Assembly: GCF_036688685.1 (NCBI RefSeq)
Contig: NZ_JAQQPS010000021.1
Location: 45,332 to 109,331, forward strand
Source: JALYUM01 sp036688685
GTDB taxonomy: Bacteria > Pseudomonadota > Gammaproteobacteria > Burkholderiales > Burkholderiaceae_D
Length of the DNA: 64,000 nt
Direction: 5' to 3'
Shown here: piece by piece, positions 36,528 through 45,700 of the stretch
Position numbering within the stretch: the stretch's first letter is position 1
How the letters are laid out: each line of letters begins with the position of its first letter
Position numbers and translations under genes: made by a program
The notes under the pieces: generated by a model
Database searches by the model: none
What the model saw: only the letters and a program-made list of their open reading frames with translations
What the model was told of the DNA's origin: nothing

Positions 36528-37697
36528 TCATTTTAGTCGATAACATCCATGGGTATTCATCAACGGCGGCGCGCATGCTGTCGCCCCGTCCAGTGCGGCT
36601 TGCAGACGGTGTTGCGGCAGGTTCAGACCGAGCTGCCTGGCAAGCGTGAGCACAGGCGCGAAGCGGCGCTGCTTTTTTTGCGCGTGATTTTGCGCGATAT
36701 CGGCCAGCCGATGCGCCAGGTAGGGGTTGCTGAAGCGGTCGCGCACCTGCTGCAGGTAGGCGGCGCTGGACAGCGCCTCGCCCAGCGCCGCGAACACCGG
36801 CAGCACCTCTTCGATCCAGACTGCTTCAAGAGAACGCCGCATGGTCTCGTCCGACATGGCCTGGAGCACGGTGCAATCGGCCGGTCCGCCCGCAGCGAGC
36901 CATTGCTCGGCCAGGAAGCTGTGGCCGAGATTGAGCAGGAACAGCTTGCGCCGTTCGAATGGCTCGAGCCGGCTCGTCACGATCAATTGCGGATGCACGC
37001 ATGGCAGCACCATGCCCGCTTGCGCTTCCACCGCCCACAGCGCGTACGGCTCGGCCACCGCACCGACTGGTTCGAGCGGCTCGGACACGATCCGGTCCAC
37101 CAGTGAATTGACCCAGATACAGTCGGCGCGCAACCACGCGAGGAAGGCGGCGTCGAGCGCCCAGTCGCGCGCCAGCTGCAGCACCAGGTCGCGCAGGACG
37201 GTGCCGTTGTCGGTCACCAGTTCGCAGGGAAAAATCGACAGCGCTGCGGCGCCATGCTGATAGCGCCCGTGCAAAAGTACCAGCAGCTTGGCCGGAAAGC
37301 TGCGCGGCGCGACCGCGCCGTCGAGCAATCCGGCATGGTCGGCGGCGCTGAGCACGTACCCGGCATCGCCGGTGTTCGACAGGATGACTTGCACATCGCT
37401 TGCCACAGCGGCGCGGATGTGCGCCCAGTCGCCGCGCGCCTGCAGCGCCTGCGTCACCGACGTGACCTGGTGCTCTCGTGCCACCGCCGCCTGGCCTTCC
37501 CAGCCGCGAATATGGACCGGAAAGCCGCCGGGCTGGTTGAAGGCGGCAACGCGGCGGGCGCTCTGCGCACTGTCGGTGCTTTGCACGATGGTGATGTGGC
37601 CGAGCGCGTCGCCGCGGGTGAGCGCTTCACTGATGAACAAGTCGGCGTGGGCCTGCAGGAAGCGGCTGGTACCGAACTGGAGGATCGGATTGTGCAT
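36528..37697 (-). CDS. UxaB/UxuB-type mannitol-dehydrogenase-family oxidoreductase
   Basis: A 389-residue NAD-dependent polyol/uronate reductase. The N-terminal FGTSRFLQAHADLFISEAL and ITIVQSTDS stretches and the catalytic-domain segment KLFLLNLGHSFLAEQWLAAG are typical of tagaturonate and fructuronate reductases. It would interconvert a 5-keto-hexonate and a hexonate. In L-galactonate catabolism UxaB makes D-altronate from D-tagaturonate, so together with the next gene it suggests a second branch in this locus. It lies 51 bases before the regulator gene and three bases after the dehydrogenase gene. Confidence 0.85.
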   Translation of the reverse strand: MHNPILQFGTSRFLQAHADLFISEALTRGDALGHITIVQSTDSAQSARRVAAFNQPGGFPVHIRGWEGQAAVAREHQVTSVTQALQARGDWAHIRAAVASDVQVILSNTGDAGYVLSAADHAGLLDGAVAPRSFPAKLLVLLHGRYQHGAAALSIFPCELVTDNGTVLRDLVLQLARDWALDAAFLAWLRADCIWVNSLVDRIVSEPLEPVGAVAEPYALWAVEAQAGMVLPCVHPQLIVTSRLEPFERRKLFLLNLGHSFLAEQWLAAGGPADCTVLQAMSDETMRRSLEAVWIEEVLPVFAALGEALSSAAYLQQVRDRFSNPYLAHRLADIAQNHAQKKQRRFAPVLTLARQLGLNLPQHRLQAALDGATACAPPLMNTHGCYRLK

Positions 37698-37700
37698 GCC

Positions 37701-38711
37701 TCAGACCTCGACGATCGCCTTGATGACACCGCTCGACGGCTCCATCCACAACGGCAGCACGCTGGTGAAGGCGTCGAGTGTGGTGCGGTGGGTATTGAGC
37801 AGTGTGGTCGGCACCAGGCCGGCCTTCATGGCGGCGACCACTTCCTCGAAGTCGGCAACGGTGGCGTTGCGGCTGCCGAGCAGGGTGGTTTCGCGCTTGT
37901 GAAATTCCGGATCGGAAAAGGACAGCATGTCGCGCACGATCGAAACGAGCACGTACGTGCCGCCGTGGGCGACAAATTCCAGTCCACGCTCCATGGCCTT
38001 GATGTTGCCGGTGGCATCGAACACGAGGTCGAAGAACTCGTCGTTGGTGTACGCGGCCAGCGCCGCCTTGTCTTCCGGGCCGGTTGCCACCGTGCGCTCG
38101 ATCCCGAAGGTGGTGCGGCAAAATGCCAGGCGATCGGCGCGGGCATCGAGCACCGTGACGTTCGCGCCCTTGAGCTTGGCAAACAGCATGACCGCCATGC
38201 CGATCGGCCCTGCGCCAACGACCAGCACGTTGGCGCCCGCCTTGACGGCTCCGCGCGTCACCGCGTGGGCGCCAATGGCGAGAAACTCGATCATGGCGGC
38301 TTCGTCCAGCGATATCCCTTCGGTCTTCACCACGAAGCACTCGGGCAAGGCAATCAATTCGGTCATGCCGCCATCGCGGTGCACGCCCAGAACTTCGATG
38401 CGGGTGCAGCAGTTGGTCTTGCCCGCACGACAGGCGATGCAGCTGCCGCATGACAGGTAGGGCATCACGTAAACCTGGTCGCCGGCAACCAGCGTGGAGC
38501 CCGACGGCGCCGATTCCACCTGGCCCGACAATTCATGGCCCATGACGCGTGGATAACTGAGAAAAGGCTGGGTGCCGCGAAAAATGTGCATGTCGGTGCC
38601 GCAAATGCCGATACGGCGAATGCGGATGAGCACCTCGCCATCGGCGGGCACCGGAACCGGGCGCTCTTCCATGCGGACACTGCCGGGCGTGTCACAGACC
38701 ACTGTTCTCAT
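37701..38711 (-). CDS. Zinc-dependent alcohol dehydrogenase, LgoD/L-galactonate-5-dehydrogenase-like
   Basis: A 336-residue medium-chain dehydrogenase with catalytic-zinc ligands in GICGTDMH and GHELSGQV, four structural-zinc cysteines in CGSCIACRAGKTNCC, and the cofactor loop VVGAGPIGMAV. Its overall sequence resembles E. coli YjjN/LgoD, which oxidises L-galactonate to D-tagaturonate. It is the first gene of the catabolic unit and has an AT-rich palindrome 35 bases before its start. Another sugar-acid substrate remains possible. Confidence 0.85.
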   Translation of the reverse strand: MRTVVCDTPGSVRMEERPVPVPADGEVLIRIRRIGICGTDMHIFRGTQPFLSYPRVMGHELSGQVESAPSGSTLVAGDQVYVMPYLSCGSCIACRAGKTNCCTRIEVLGVHRDGGMTELIALPECFVVKTEGISLDEAAMIEFLAIGAHAVTRGAVKAGANVLVVGAGPIGMAVMLFAKLKGANVTVLDARADRLAFCRTTFGIERTVATGPEDKAALAAYTNDEFFDLVFDATGNIKAMERGLEFVAHGGTYVLVSIVRDMLSFSDPEFHKRETTLLGSRNATVADFEEVVAAMKAGLVPTTLLNTHRTTLDAFTSVLPLWMEPSSGVIKAIVEV

Positions 38712-38745
38712 CGCTATCTCGCTTCCTGTAGACGCAATACTCGGT

Positions 38746-38759
38746 TTTTATATATAAAA
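38746..38759. promoter_or_regulatory. Perfect AT palindrome before the catabolic operon
   Basis: TTTTATATATAAAA is self-complementary and is followed by GACATTCG, closely matching the element at 29951-29970 before the importer operon. Position 35-48 bases upstream of the first start codon fits an operator overlapping the promoter. The likely binder is the GntR/FCD regulator of the locus; this is inferred. Confidence 0.5.
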
Positions 38760-38817
38760 GACATTCGCAGAAAAAAGAAAAGAGCCTGATGCCCTTCCCG
38801 CCCGCTCGCCCGTCAAC

Positions 38818-38850
38818 TGCGTGCAAGCGATCGTTGATCGCCTGCACGCA
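38818..38850. repeat. Strong imperfect hairpin
   Basis: Arms TGCGTGCAAGCGATC and GATCGCCTGCACGCA pair over 15 positions with one mismatch around the three-base loop GTT. It has no T-tract on either side, so it is a weak candidate for an intrinsic terminator of the leftward gene ending at 39016. A dyad operator or attenuator is equally possible. Confidence 0.5.
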
Positions 38851-38906
38851 CTATCGCTTGCTTCGTTGCCAATATATCGCGCCCGGAACCGGCACGTCAA
38901 CGTGGT

Positions 38907-38924
38907 TTTTTATAAATATAAAAA
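38907..38924. promoter_or_regulatory. Third AT-rich palindrome, arms TTTTTATA/TATAAAAA
   Basis: Eight-base arms around AA, 195 bases upstream of the dehydrogenase start. It resembles the two AT-rich palindromes linked to the sugar regulon but lacks the GACA extension. It could be an auxiliary operator, or simply a T-rich transcription end for the leftward gene at 39016. Confidence 0.35.
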
Positions 38925-39015
38925 TATTGCTTTACCGACGAACAATGCCGTTGGTGGTGCCGTCCCGGCCGTGCCTGGCGCAGGCGTTCTGCCTGGCCAG
39001 TGATGCGGCAGGTCG

Positions 39016-39741
39016 CTACTTCAGTTGCTCCCCTTGCGCGGCCATTGCCCGCTCCTGCTTGGCGTGGTTGGCCAGGTACTCGGCGTGCTGGGCCTCGGTG
39101 CGCTGGGGGCCCAGCTCGGTGAAATGCGCGCGCAGTTTGTCAGCGGGCAGGTCTGCACCGTAGCAGGGCGTACCGGGTTGCTGCCGCCAGGACTCGTGCA
39201 GGCTGCCGTCGTCCACGGCGTCAAAGCCCAATGCCTCGACCAGGGCCATCACTTTCTGCTTGGTCGCCGGGTCGTCGCCGGCCACCGGCAGCGCGATGCG
39301 ACCTTGCGTGCCGGCGGGCAGGCCCTTGTTCTGGAGATGGTCGGCATAGATGTTGTTGAATACCTTCACCAGCGGGCGTCCCAGGTGCTGCTGCACCCAT
39401 TCGCTTTCGGTGAGGTCACCCGTCTCCAGCTCAGGGATGTGGCCGTCGCGCAATATTGGGTAATAGTTGCTGGTGTCGATGACCGGAACGTCGGCCGCCA
39501 CGTCCGCGAACAGATCTTTCGGCAGGTCGGGTATGTTTTTGAGCGGAATGGTGACCACGATGATGTCGCCGTGGCGGGCAGCTTCCTGGGCTGTCACCGG
39601 CTTCGCGCCGGTCTTTTGGGCGACCTCTTTGAGCGTGTCAGGCCCGCGCGAGTTGGCAATGTAGACCGAGTGCCCCAGGATGACCAGGCGCGTGGCGAGG
39701 GCGCTGCCGATGTGGCCGGCTCCGATGATTCCAATGTTCAT
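39016..39741 (-). CDS. NADPH-dependent F420-reductase-like oxidoreductase
   Basis: The start at 39741 (MNIGIIGAGHIGSALATRLV) has AAGGACTAT upstream; 241 residues. The N-terminal Rossmann loop GAGHIGSALA and NSRGPDTL (which favours NADP) match the F420-dependent NADP reductase family used widely as a name for small NADP-binding enzymes. Middle features are VVTIPLKNIPDLP and VIDTSNYYPILRDG. The true electron acceptor is unknown, since betaproteobacteria mostly lack F420. It is a lone gene divergent from the RsbQ-like unit. Confidence 0.82.
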   Translation of the reverse strand: MNIGIIGAGHIGSALATRLVILGHSVYIANSRGPDTLKEVAQKTGAKPVTAQEAARHGDIIVVTIPLKNIPDLPKDLFADVAADVPVIDTSNYYPILRDGHIPELETGDLTESEWVQQHLGRPLVKVFNNIYADHLQNKGLPAGTQGRIALPVAGDDPATKQKVMALVEALGFDAVDDGSLHESWRQQPGTPCYGADLPADKLRAHFTELGPQRTEAQHAEYLANHAKQERAMAAQGEQLK

Positions 39742-40207
39742 ATAGTCCTTAGATTTAAGCGTTTTGCACGGCGAGGCGTTGCCTACACCGGCGTTCACGG
39801 TGGGGAAATATCTGTTACTCAATGGAGATGGCAGAGACTAACTCGATGTTACACTTCAACGTTGCGGCGTGTCGTACGGTTCAGTCGCATGAGCGACCGG
39901 TCGAAGGTGGTGGTACAGCGCAGGCGATTCCGGCACAACAGTTTCTACCTTATTCAAAGGTAACATTTGATTGTCACTCGCTGCCCATTGGTCTAGAATA
40001 AAAGAGCCTGTGAAATGCGCCGCCCAACCCGGCGGCCAGCAATTTACCGGCAGCCCCGAACGCTGCATTCAAGCGCAAGAATCGCCTCCCAGGCCCGAGG
40101 TTTTTCGCCAAGCATGTCCGCCCGTGTCCGCGCTTTTTGCGCCGAGTCTGGCCGACGCGCGGCACCGCACGTACTAGTGCGTTGAACCCGGTTTTAAGGA
40201 ACGGCAA
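39742..40207. other. 466-base divergent promoter region, no gene seen
   Basis: This stretch separates the NADP oxidoreductase and the RsbQ-like gene. Short ORFs on both strands show no family features. AT-richer segments near 39960-40010 (TCTAGAATAAAAG) could hold a promoter for the signalling operon. No repeats or RNA genes were recognised. Confidence 0.5.
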
Positions 40208-41038
40208 ATGTCCGATATCATCGCGCGGCACCAGGTCAGGGACCTCCCAGGCAGCGGACCCACCATTTTGTATGCACACGGCTTTGGTTGCAACCAGGAC
40301 ATGTGGCATCGCATCACGCCCGCCTTCGACCAGCAGTATCGGCAAGTGCTGTTCAACTATTCCGGCAGCGGGGTCGCGGCGCTGACGCCCGACCGTGAGC
40401 GCTACAGCTCACTGGCCGGCTACGTTGACGATCTGCTTGGCGTGTGCGACGCCCTCGGCCTGCACGAGGGCGTGCATTTTGTCGGCCATTCGGTCAGCTG
40501 CAGCATCGGCTGGCTGGCGTCGATCGCGCGCCCTCGCCTGTTCGCACAAATGATCCTGCTGGGCCCCTCGCCGTGCTTCCTGAATCATCCGCCGTCCTAT
40601 CACGGCGGCTTCGAGCGGGAAGACCTCGATGGCCTGCTCGATCTGATGGACCACAACTACATTGGCTGGGCCGACTACCTGGCACCGGTGGTCGCCGGCG
40701 CGCCGCAAGCGGCCACCACCGGGCGCGAACTTGCAGCCAGTTTCTGCACCACCGATCCGGACGCGGCGCGCCTGTTCGCACGCGCGACGTTTTTTGCCGA
40801 CAACCGCACCGATCTGGAAAAGGTCACCGTCCCCTCGCTGATCCTGCAGCACCGCGCAGATACGCTGGCCCCCTTGTCCGTGGGCGATTTTGTCCACGGT
40901 CAGCTGGCCGGCAGCAAGATGCAAGTACTCGATGTCACCGGCCACTGTGCCCACATGAGCCACCCGGAGCAGGTGGTGACGGCCATGCGCGCATTCTTGC
41001 CGGCCGGCGGGAGTCAGCCGGGCGTGCGGGTACCATGA
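40208..41038 (+). CDS. RsbQ/KAI2-type alpha/beta hydrolase
   Basis: A 276-residue hydrolase with catalytic triad S95 (FVGHSVSC), D218 (LQHRADTLAP) and H249 (GHCAHMSHP), positions almost equal to Bacillus RsbQ (S96, D219, H247). YAHGFGCNQDMW is the oxyanion region and NYSGSG follows. RsbQ releases a small hydrophobic product that activates the PAS-bearing RsbP, and the plant receptors KAI2 and D14 share this fold. Here the next gene, overlapping by four bases (ATGA, 41035-41038), encodes a PAS protein, so a similar hydrolase-to-PAS relay is likely. An RGKNG-like RBS (AAGGAACGGCAA) precedes the ATG. Confidence 0.9.
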   Translation: MSDIIARHQVRDLPGSGPTILYAHGFGCNQDMWHRITPAFDQQYRQVLFNYSGSGVAALTPDRERYSSLAGYVDDLLGVCDALGLHEGVHFVGHSVSCSIGWLASIARPRLFAQMILLGPSPCFLNHPPSYHGGFEREDLDGLLDLMDHNYIGWADYLAPVVAGAPQAATTGRELAASFCTTDPDAARLFARATFFADNRTDLEKVTVPSLILQHRADTLAPLSVGDFVHGQLAGSKMQVLDVTGHCAHMSHPEQVVTAMRAFLPAGGSQPGVRVP

Positions 41039-41781
41039 ACACCTTCGATGATCTGCCCTGCGCCATCTTGCACACAGACAGCAGCGGCGCCATTTTGCAG
41101 ATGAACCAGGAACTGCTGCGCACCATCGGCGCCGTTGGCGGTGCGACGCGACCTGCCGCAGTCGAGCAGATGATGCCGCCGGCCAGCCGCATTTTTCTGC
41201 AGACCCATCTGTTGCCGATGCTGATGCGCGAAGGACAAGTGCGTGAAATCTATCTGCACCTGCGCACCCAACAGGGCGAGCGGCTGCCAGTGATGGTCAA
41301 TATCGCCAGTGGCACGCTGGCGGGCACGCCCTGCTACGTGTGGGCATTGTTCGTGGCGCACGAGCGCAGTCGCTTCGAAGCAGAACTGATCAAATCGCGC
41401 AACCGCAGCGAAGCGAGCGCCGAACTGGCCGATGTGCAACGGCGTTTCACCCAGCGCCTGGCCGACGCCAGCGGCCGCGCGATTGCCTTCTTCGATCTGG
41501 CGGCACGCTGCCGCTTCGCCAGCATCCGCTTTGCCATGCTGACCGGGCGCAGCCTGCCCAGCCTGGAAAATTGTGCGTGGCACGAAGTGTTCGATGCGGC
41601 GACTTGCACGCAGCACCGCGGCCACCTCGAAGCAGCCTTGCGCGGCGATGACGACTGCAACGCGGCGCAGGTCGCCGCCGCCGCCGGCGCCTGGCGCGCC
41701 GCCTACCTGTCGAGCAGGAACAGCACTGGCATCGTCGATGGCTGCTTCATGGTGGAACAAAACACGGAGCCGGTATGCTGA
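41035..41781 (+). CDS. PAS-domain protein paired with the RsbQ-like hydrolase
   Basis: A 248-residue soluble protein. Residues about 5-115 form a PAS domain of the type seen in RsbP-like sensors (ILHTDSSGAILQMNQELLRT; GTPCYVWALFVAHERSRFEA), followed by a coiled linker and a second, degenerate PAS-like segment (about 140-240). Unlike RsbP it has no phosphatase or other output domain, so it must act through a partner, presumably the hybrid kinase two genes downstream. It is coupled to its neighbours by overlaps of four and seven bases. Confidence 0.8.
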   Translation: MNTFDDLPCAILHTDSSGAILQMNQELLRTIGAVGGATRPAAVEQMMPPASRIFLQTHLLPMLMREGQVREIYLHLRTQQGERLPVMVNIASGTLAGTPCYVWALFVAHERSRFEAELIKSRNRSEASAELADVQRRFTQRLADASGRAIAFFDLAARCRFASIRFAMLTGRSLPSLENCAWHEVFDAATCTQHRGHLEAALRGDDDCNAAQVAAAAGAWRAAYLSSRNSTGIVDGCFMVEQNTEPVC

Positions 41782-42785
41782 AACAGCGCCGTATGATCAT
41801 CGCTGTGGCGGGCATCCTGCTCGCTGCGCTGGTGCTGGGATGGTATGCGACGACGTCCGCGCCTGCGCCCGGCGCGGCGCCATCCGGGATGACGATCGCC
41901 GTGCCGCGCCAACTGAGTAGCGGCGCCGTCTTTGTCGCGCGCGACCATGGCCATTTTGACGCCCGGTCGATCGCCGTCAACGTGCGCTCCTACACCCTGG
42001 GAAAGCAGGCATTGCAGGCCGTGCTCGACGACCAGGCCGACCTGGCGTTGGTGGCCGACGTGCCGTTCATGCTGGCCAGCCAGCGTGGTGCACCGATTGC
42101 GGCGATCGCCACCGTGTATGCGTCACGCCAGGTGATGGCGCTGGTGGGCCGGCGCGACCGTGGCATCACCGCCCTTGGCGATATCAGCGGCAGGCACGTC
42201 GGCACTGTCAGAGGCACGAATGCAGAATATTTTCTGGATCTGATGATCGGCACCGGCCGCATGCCATCGGGTCCGCCCGCCATCGTTCAGCTGCAGCCAG
42301 ACCAGGTCGCTTCAGCGCTGAGCGAGGGCGAAGTTGACGCCGTCACGGCCGGGACCCCGATGCTGGCCAATATTCTGCACGAACAGGGAAACAACGCCGT
42401 CGTCATGCGTCTTCCCGACCTGTATGTCTATCGCTCCCTGCTGGTTGGAAAACGCAGCTTCATCGAAGCCCATCCCGAGGCCGTGCGCAGTGCGCTGCAG
42501 GCGATGGCGGCGGCGGTTGGCGACATCCAGCAGCAGCCGGGCCAGGCCGCGAGCCTGATTGCCGCGGCGGTCGGTTTGCGGCCGCAGCAGCTCAAAGCGT
42601 CCTTCCGTCCCGAAGACTTCGCGCTTTCGCTCGACCAGACGCTGCTATTGTCGCTGGACGACCAGACCCGCTGGGCCGTGCGCAAAGGCCTGATCGCGGC
42701 GGGAACGGTGCCTAACTATCTCGATGCGCTCGACCCGCGCCCGTTGGCGGCGGTGGCGCCGGCCGCGGTCACGATTATCCATTGA
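41775..42785 (+). CDS. NitT/TauT-type substrate-binding protein
   Basis: A 336-residue protein with an N-terminal membrane anchor or signal (about residues 7-24). The rest is a type 2 periplasmic binding fold of the SsuA/NitT family (MTIAVPRQLSSGAVFVARDH; ALQAVLDDQADLALVADVPF; VGTVRGTNAEYFLDLMI). No permease or ATPase gene is adjacent, so it probably delivers ligand information to the kinase encoded four bases downstream rather than feeding a transporter. The start overlaps the PAS gene by seven bases. Confidence 0.83.
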   Translation: MLKQRRMIIAVAGILLAALVLGWYATTSAPAPGAAPSGMTIAVPRQLSSGAVFVARDHGHFDARSIAVNVRSYTLGKQALQAVLDDQADLALVADVPFMLASQRGAPIAAIATVYASRQVMALVGRRDRGITALGDISGRHVGTVRGTNAEYFLDLMIGTGRMPSGPPAIVQLQPDQVASALSEGEVDAVTAGTPMLANILHEQGNNAVVMRLPDLYVYRSLLVGKRSFIEAHPEAVRSALQAMAAAVGDIQQQPGQAASLIAAAVGLRPQQLKASFRPEDFALSLDQTLLLSLDDQTRWAVRKGLIAAGTVPNYLDALDPRPLAAVAPAAVTIIH

Positions 42786-42789
42786 ACGC

Positions 42790-45700
42790 ATGACATTCCA
42801 TCGCCAAACCACCTGGTTCATGCTGTTTGCTGCCGCTGCCGTGGCAGCGTGCCTGTCGATCACCCTGTACGCGAGCAGGCTGGTCAAGGCGGAGGCGGCC
42901 CAGGCCGCCAAAGCCGAAGCCGTGGCGCGCGCCGTGAGCCAGTTCCGCTATCTCGGCATCGAGACGGCCCTCTACCAGCAGGCGCGCACCGATGACCAAT
43001 GGCGCCGCCGCGTCGACAGCTTTCGCACCGCACTGGACGAACTGTCGCCCGGCACGCCCACGGCGCGGTCCTTGCAGGCGCGCGAACGCAGCAATCTCGA
43101 GGTCATCGACCGCCTGTATGCCAGCCTCACCGCACCGGGCGTGGCGCCGTTGCTCGCTGGTGGCGCCGAACGGGAAACGGCGGCGCCGGTGATTGCTGCG
43201 CTGCTGGTGGCGACCCAGGCGATGACCGACGACGCCTTCGCGCTGGCCCGTATCAGCCGCGAAGCGCTGGACAACTCGCACTACCAGTTGCTGATCCTGA
43301 TGCTGGTCAACGTGGTCACGCTCGGGGGACTGATTGCGCTTGGCAGCATTGCCATCCGCTGGCGCGTGCTGCAGCCGATCGACACGCTCAAGTCTGCCAT
43401 GGAGGCCGTGGGCGCCGGTAACCTGGCGGCGCGCGCCGGCATGCAATCCTCAAACGAACTGGGCTATCTGGCACAGGCCTTCGATACGATGACCGGCCGC
43501 CTGGAACACAGCGGCGCAGTGGCCGCACAGGAAATCGCCGCGCGCCGGCAGGCCCAGCAGTCGCTGGAGGAAAGCATCAGCGCGCTGCACCGCGCGCGCG
43601 CGGACCTGCAAGCCATCCTCGATCACACCCCCGCGCTGGTGGTGTACTGGGACCGCGACCTGGTCAACCAGTTCGCCAACGGTGCGGCACGCGATTGGCT
43701 GGGCCTGCCCCCGGAAGCGCTGCGCGGGCGCAGCATGCTCGACTTGATTGGAAAAAAACGTTTTGCCGCCCATCAGCCGCGCGTGGCCGAGGTCTTGCAA
43801 GGCCGACCGGCGCTGTATGAAGCGGAAGTGGGCATGGCCGACGGCACCGTCCGTCAGGCACTGTTTTCCTACATTCCCGATCTGGATGGAACCACCGTCA
43901 AGGGGTTTTATGGCTTTGTCAGCGACATCAGCGCCTTGCGCCAGGCCGAGGCCGGCCAGGCCGCGGCGCTGGCGCAACTGCGCGGGGTGGTCGATGCCGC
44001 CCGCGACGTGGCCATCATCCTGACCGGCGTTGACGGCACCATCGAGCTGTTCAGCGCCGGCGCCGAACGCATGCTCGGCTATCGCGCCGCCGAACTGGTT
44101 GGCCAGACCAGCCCGGCGCTGCTGCACGACCCGCTGGAACTGGCCGAGCGCGCCGCCGCCGGGGGCCACCAGAATCCCTACGATGCAGTATTGCAAAAGG
44201 TGCGCAACGTTGGGTCGGATGCGCAAGTATGGACATACTGCCGCAAGGATGGCAGCCAGTTGCCGGTCAGCCTCACAGTCTCGGCCGTCACCGGCGCAGA
44301 TGGTGAAGCGCTCGGCTTTCTCGGCCTGGCACGCGATGTGGGTCCCGAGCAAAGGCGCCAGCACGAACTGATCGCCGCGCGCGATGCAGCCCAGGCAGCC
44401 AGCCGCACCAAGAGCGACTTCCTGGCGAATATGAGTCATGAAATTCGCACCCCCATGAATGCGGTGATCGGCATGTTGCAGTTGCTCGACTACACCGAAC
44501 TCGATGCCGTGCAACAGGACTATATCGACAAGTCACTGGCGGCTGCGGGTTCGCTGCTGACCCTGCTCAACGACATCCTCGACCTGTCCCGCATCGAGGC
44601 CGACGGCCTGGCCCTGGACCTGCATCCATTCGCGCCTGCACAGCTGGCAACCGAGCTCTCCAGTGTGCTGGGTGGCCTGATCGGCGACAAGGACCTCGAT
44701 CTGCTGATCAACATCGACCCCAGCCTGCCAGCATATTTGTGCGGTGACGCCCTGCGCCTGCGTCAGGTCCTGATCAACCTGGCCGGCAACGCCATCAAGT
44801 TTACGCCTGCCGGCAGCGTCAGCCTGACCATCGCCCAGGGCGAGCATGGCGCCATCGCCTTTGCCGTCAGCGACACCGGAATCGGCATCGCCCACGAGCA
44901 GATCGACGCGATCTTCGACCCGTTCAGCCAGGGCGAGGCATCGACCACGCGCCGCTACGGTGGCACCGGACTCGGCCTGGCGATCAGCCAGCGCCTGGTC
45001 GGCCTGATGGGTGGCCACCTGAACGTCCGGAGCACGCCCGGTATCGGCAGTGTGTTCAGTTTTTCGCTGCCGCTGCAGGCGGCGCTGGCCAGCCCGGTCA
45101 ACCGGGCTGCCAGCGCACCACACGAAGAAAGCCGGCGCGTCATCGACGTCAAGGCGCTGCCACTGTCCGGCCTGCATATTTTGCTGGTCGACGACAATCC
45201 CCTGAACCAGCAGGTGGCGCGCGCGCTGCTGGTCATGCGCGGGGCGCTGGTTACCGTGGCCGATGGCGGCCAGGCTGCGCTGAATCTGGCGCTGGCGCCC
45301 GCGGCGGACTTCGACGCCATCCTGATGGACGTGCAAATGCCGGGCATGGACGGCTACGCAGCTTGCCAGGCGATCCGTGCCGGCGCACCCGGCGCCAGCC
45401 GCCTGCCGATTCTGGCAATGACCGCGCATGCCATGCAGGGCGACCGCGAACGTTCGCTGGCGGCCGGCATGGACGATCACCTGAACAAGCCGATCGATCT
45501 CGACCAGGTGGTGGCGGCGCTGCTGCGCCATTGCCGGCAGCAGGCGCCGCCCGCCGGGCCTGCACCACAGCCGCTGTCCCGGGACGCCGCGGCGCACATC
45601 GATTATGCAGGCGCACTGCGCCGCGTCGGCGGCAATGCTGCGCTGTACTTCTCGGCCGGCGACGGCTTTGCCAGCCAGAGCGCGGCCTTGCTGCCGCAGT

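Larger units (their letters stand above)
38712..39015. other. Promoter-bearing spacer upstream of the deoxysugar operon
   Basis: No gene is seen in these 304 bases. The stretch carries two AT-rich palindromes (38746-38759 and 38907-38924) and a strong hairpin (38818-38850), described separately, and it should contain the promoter of the catabolic operon and the end of the transcript coming from 39016-39741. Confidence 0.6.

Noticed and set aside
38746..38759. AT palindrome as only a -10 promoter element
   Set aside because: A -10 alone would not explain the shared GACA-TCG extension at both operon starts, so an operator role is preferred.
39974..40345. Minus-strand ORF overlapping the RsbQ-like gene start
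   Set aside because: No family features, antisense to a clearly conserved hydrolase.
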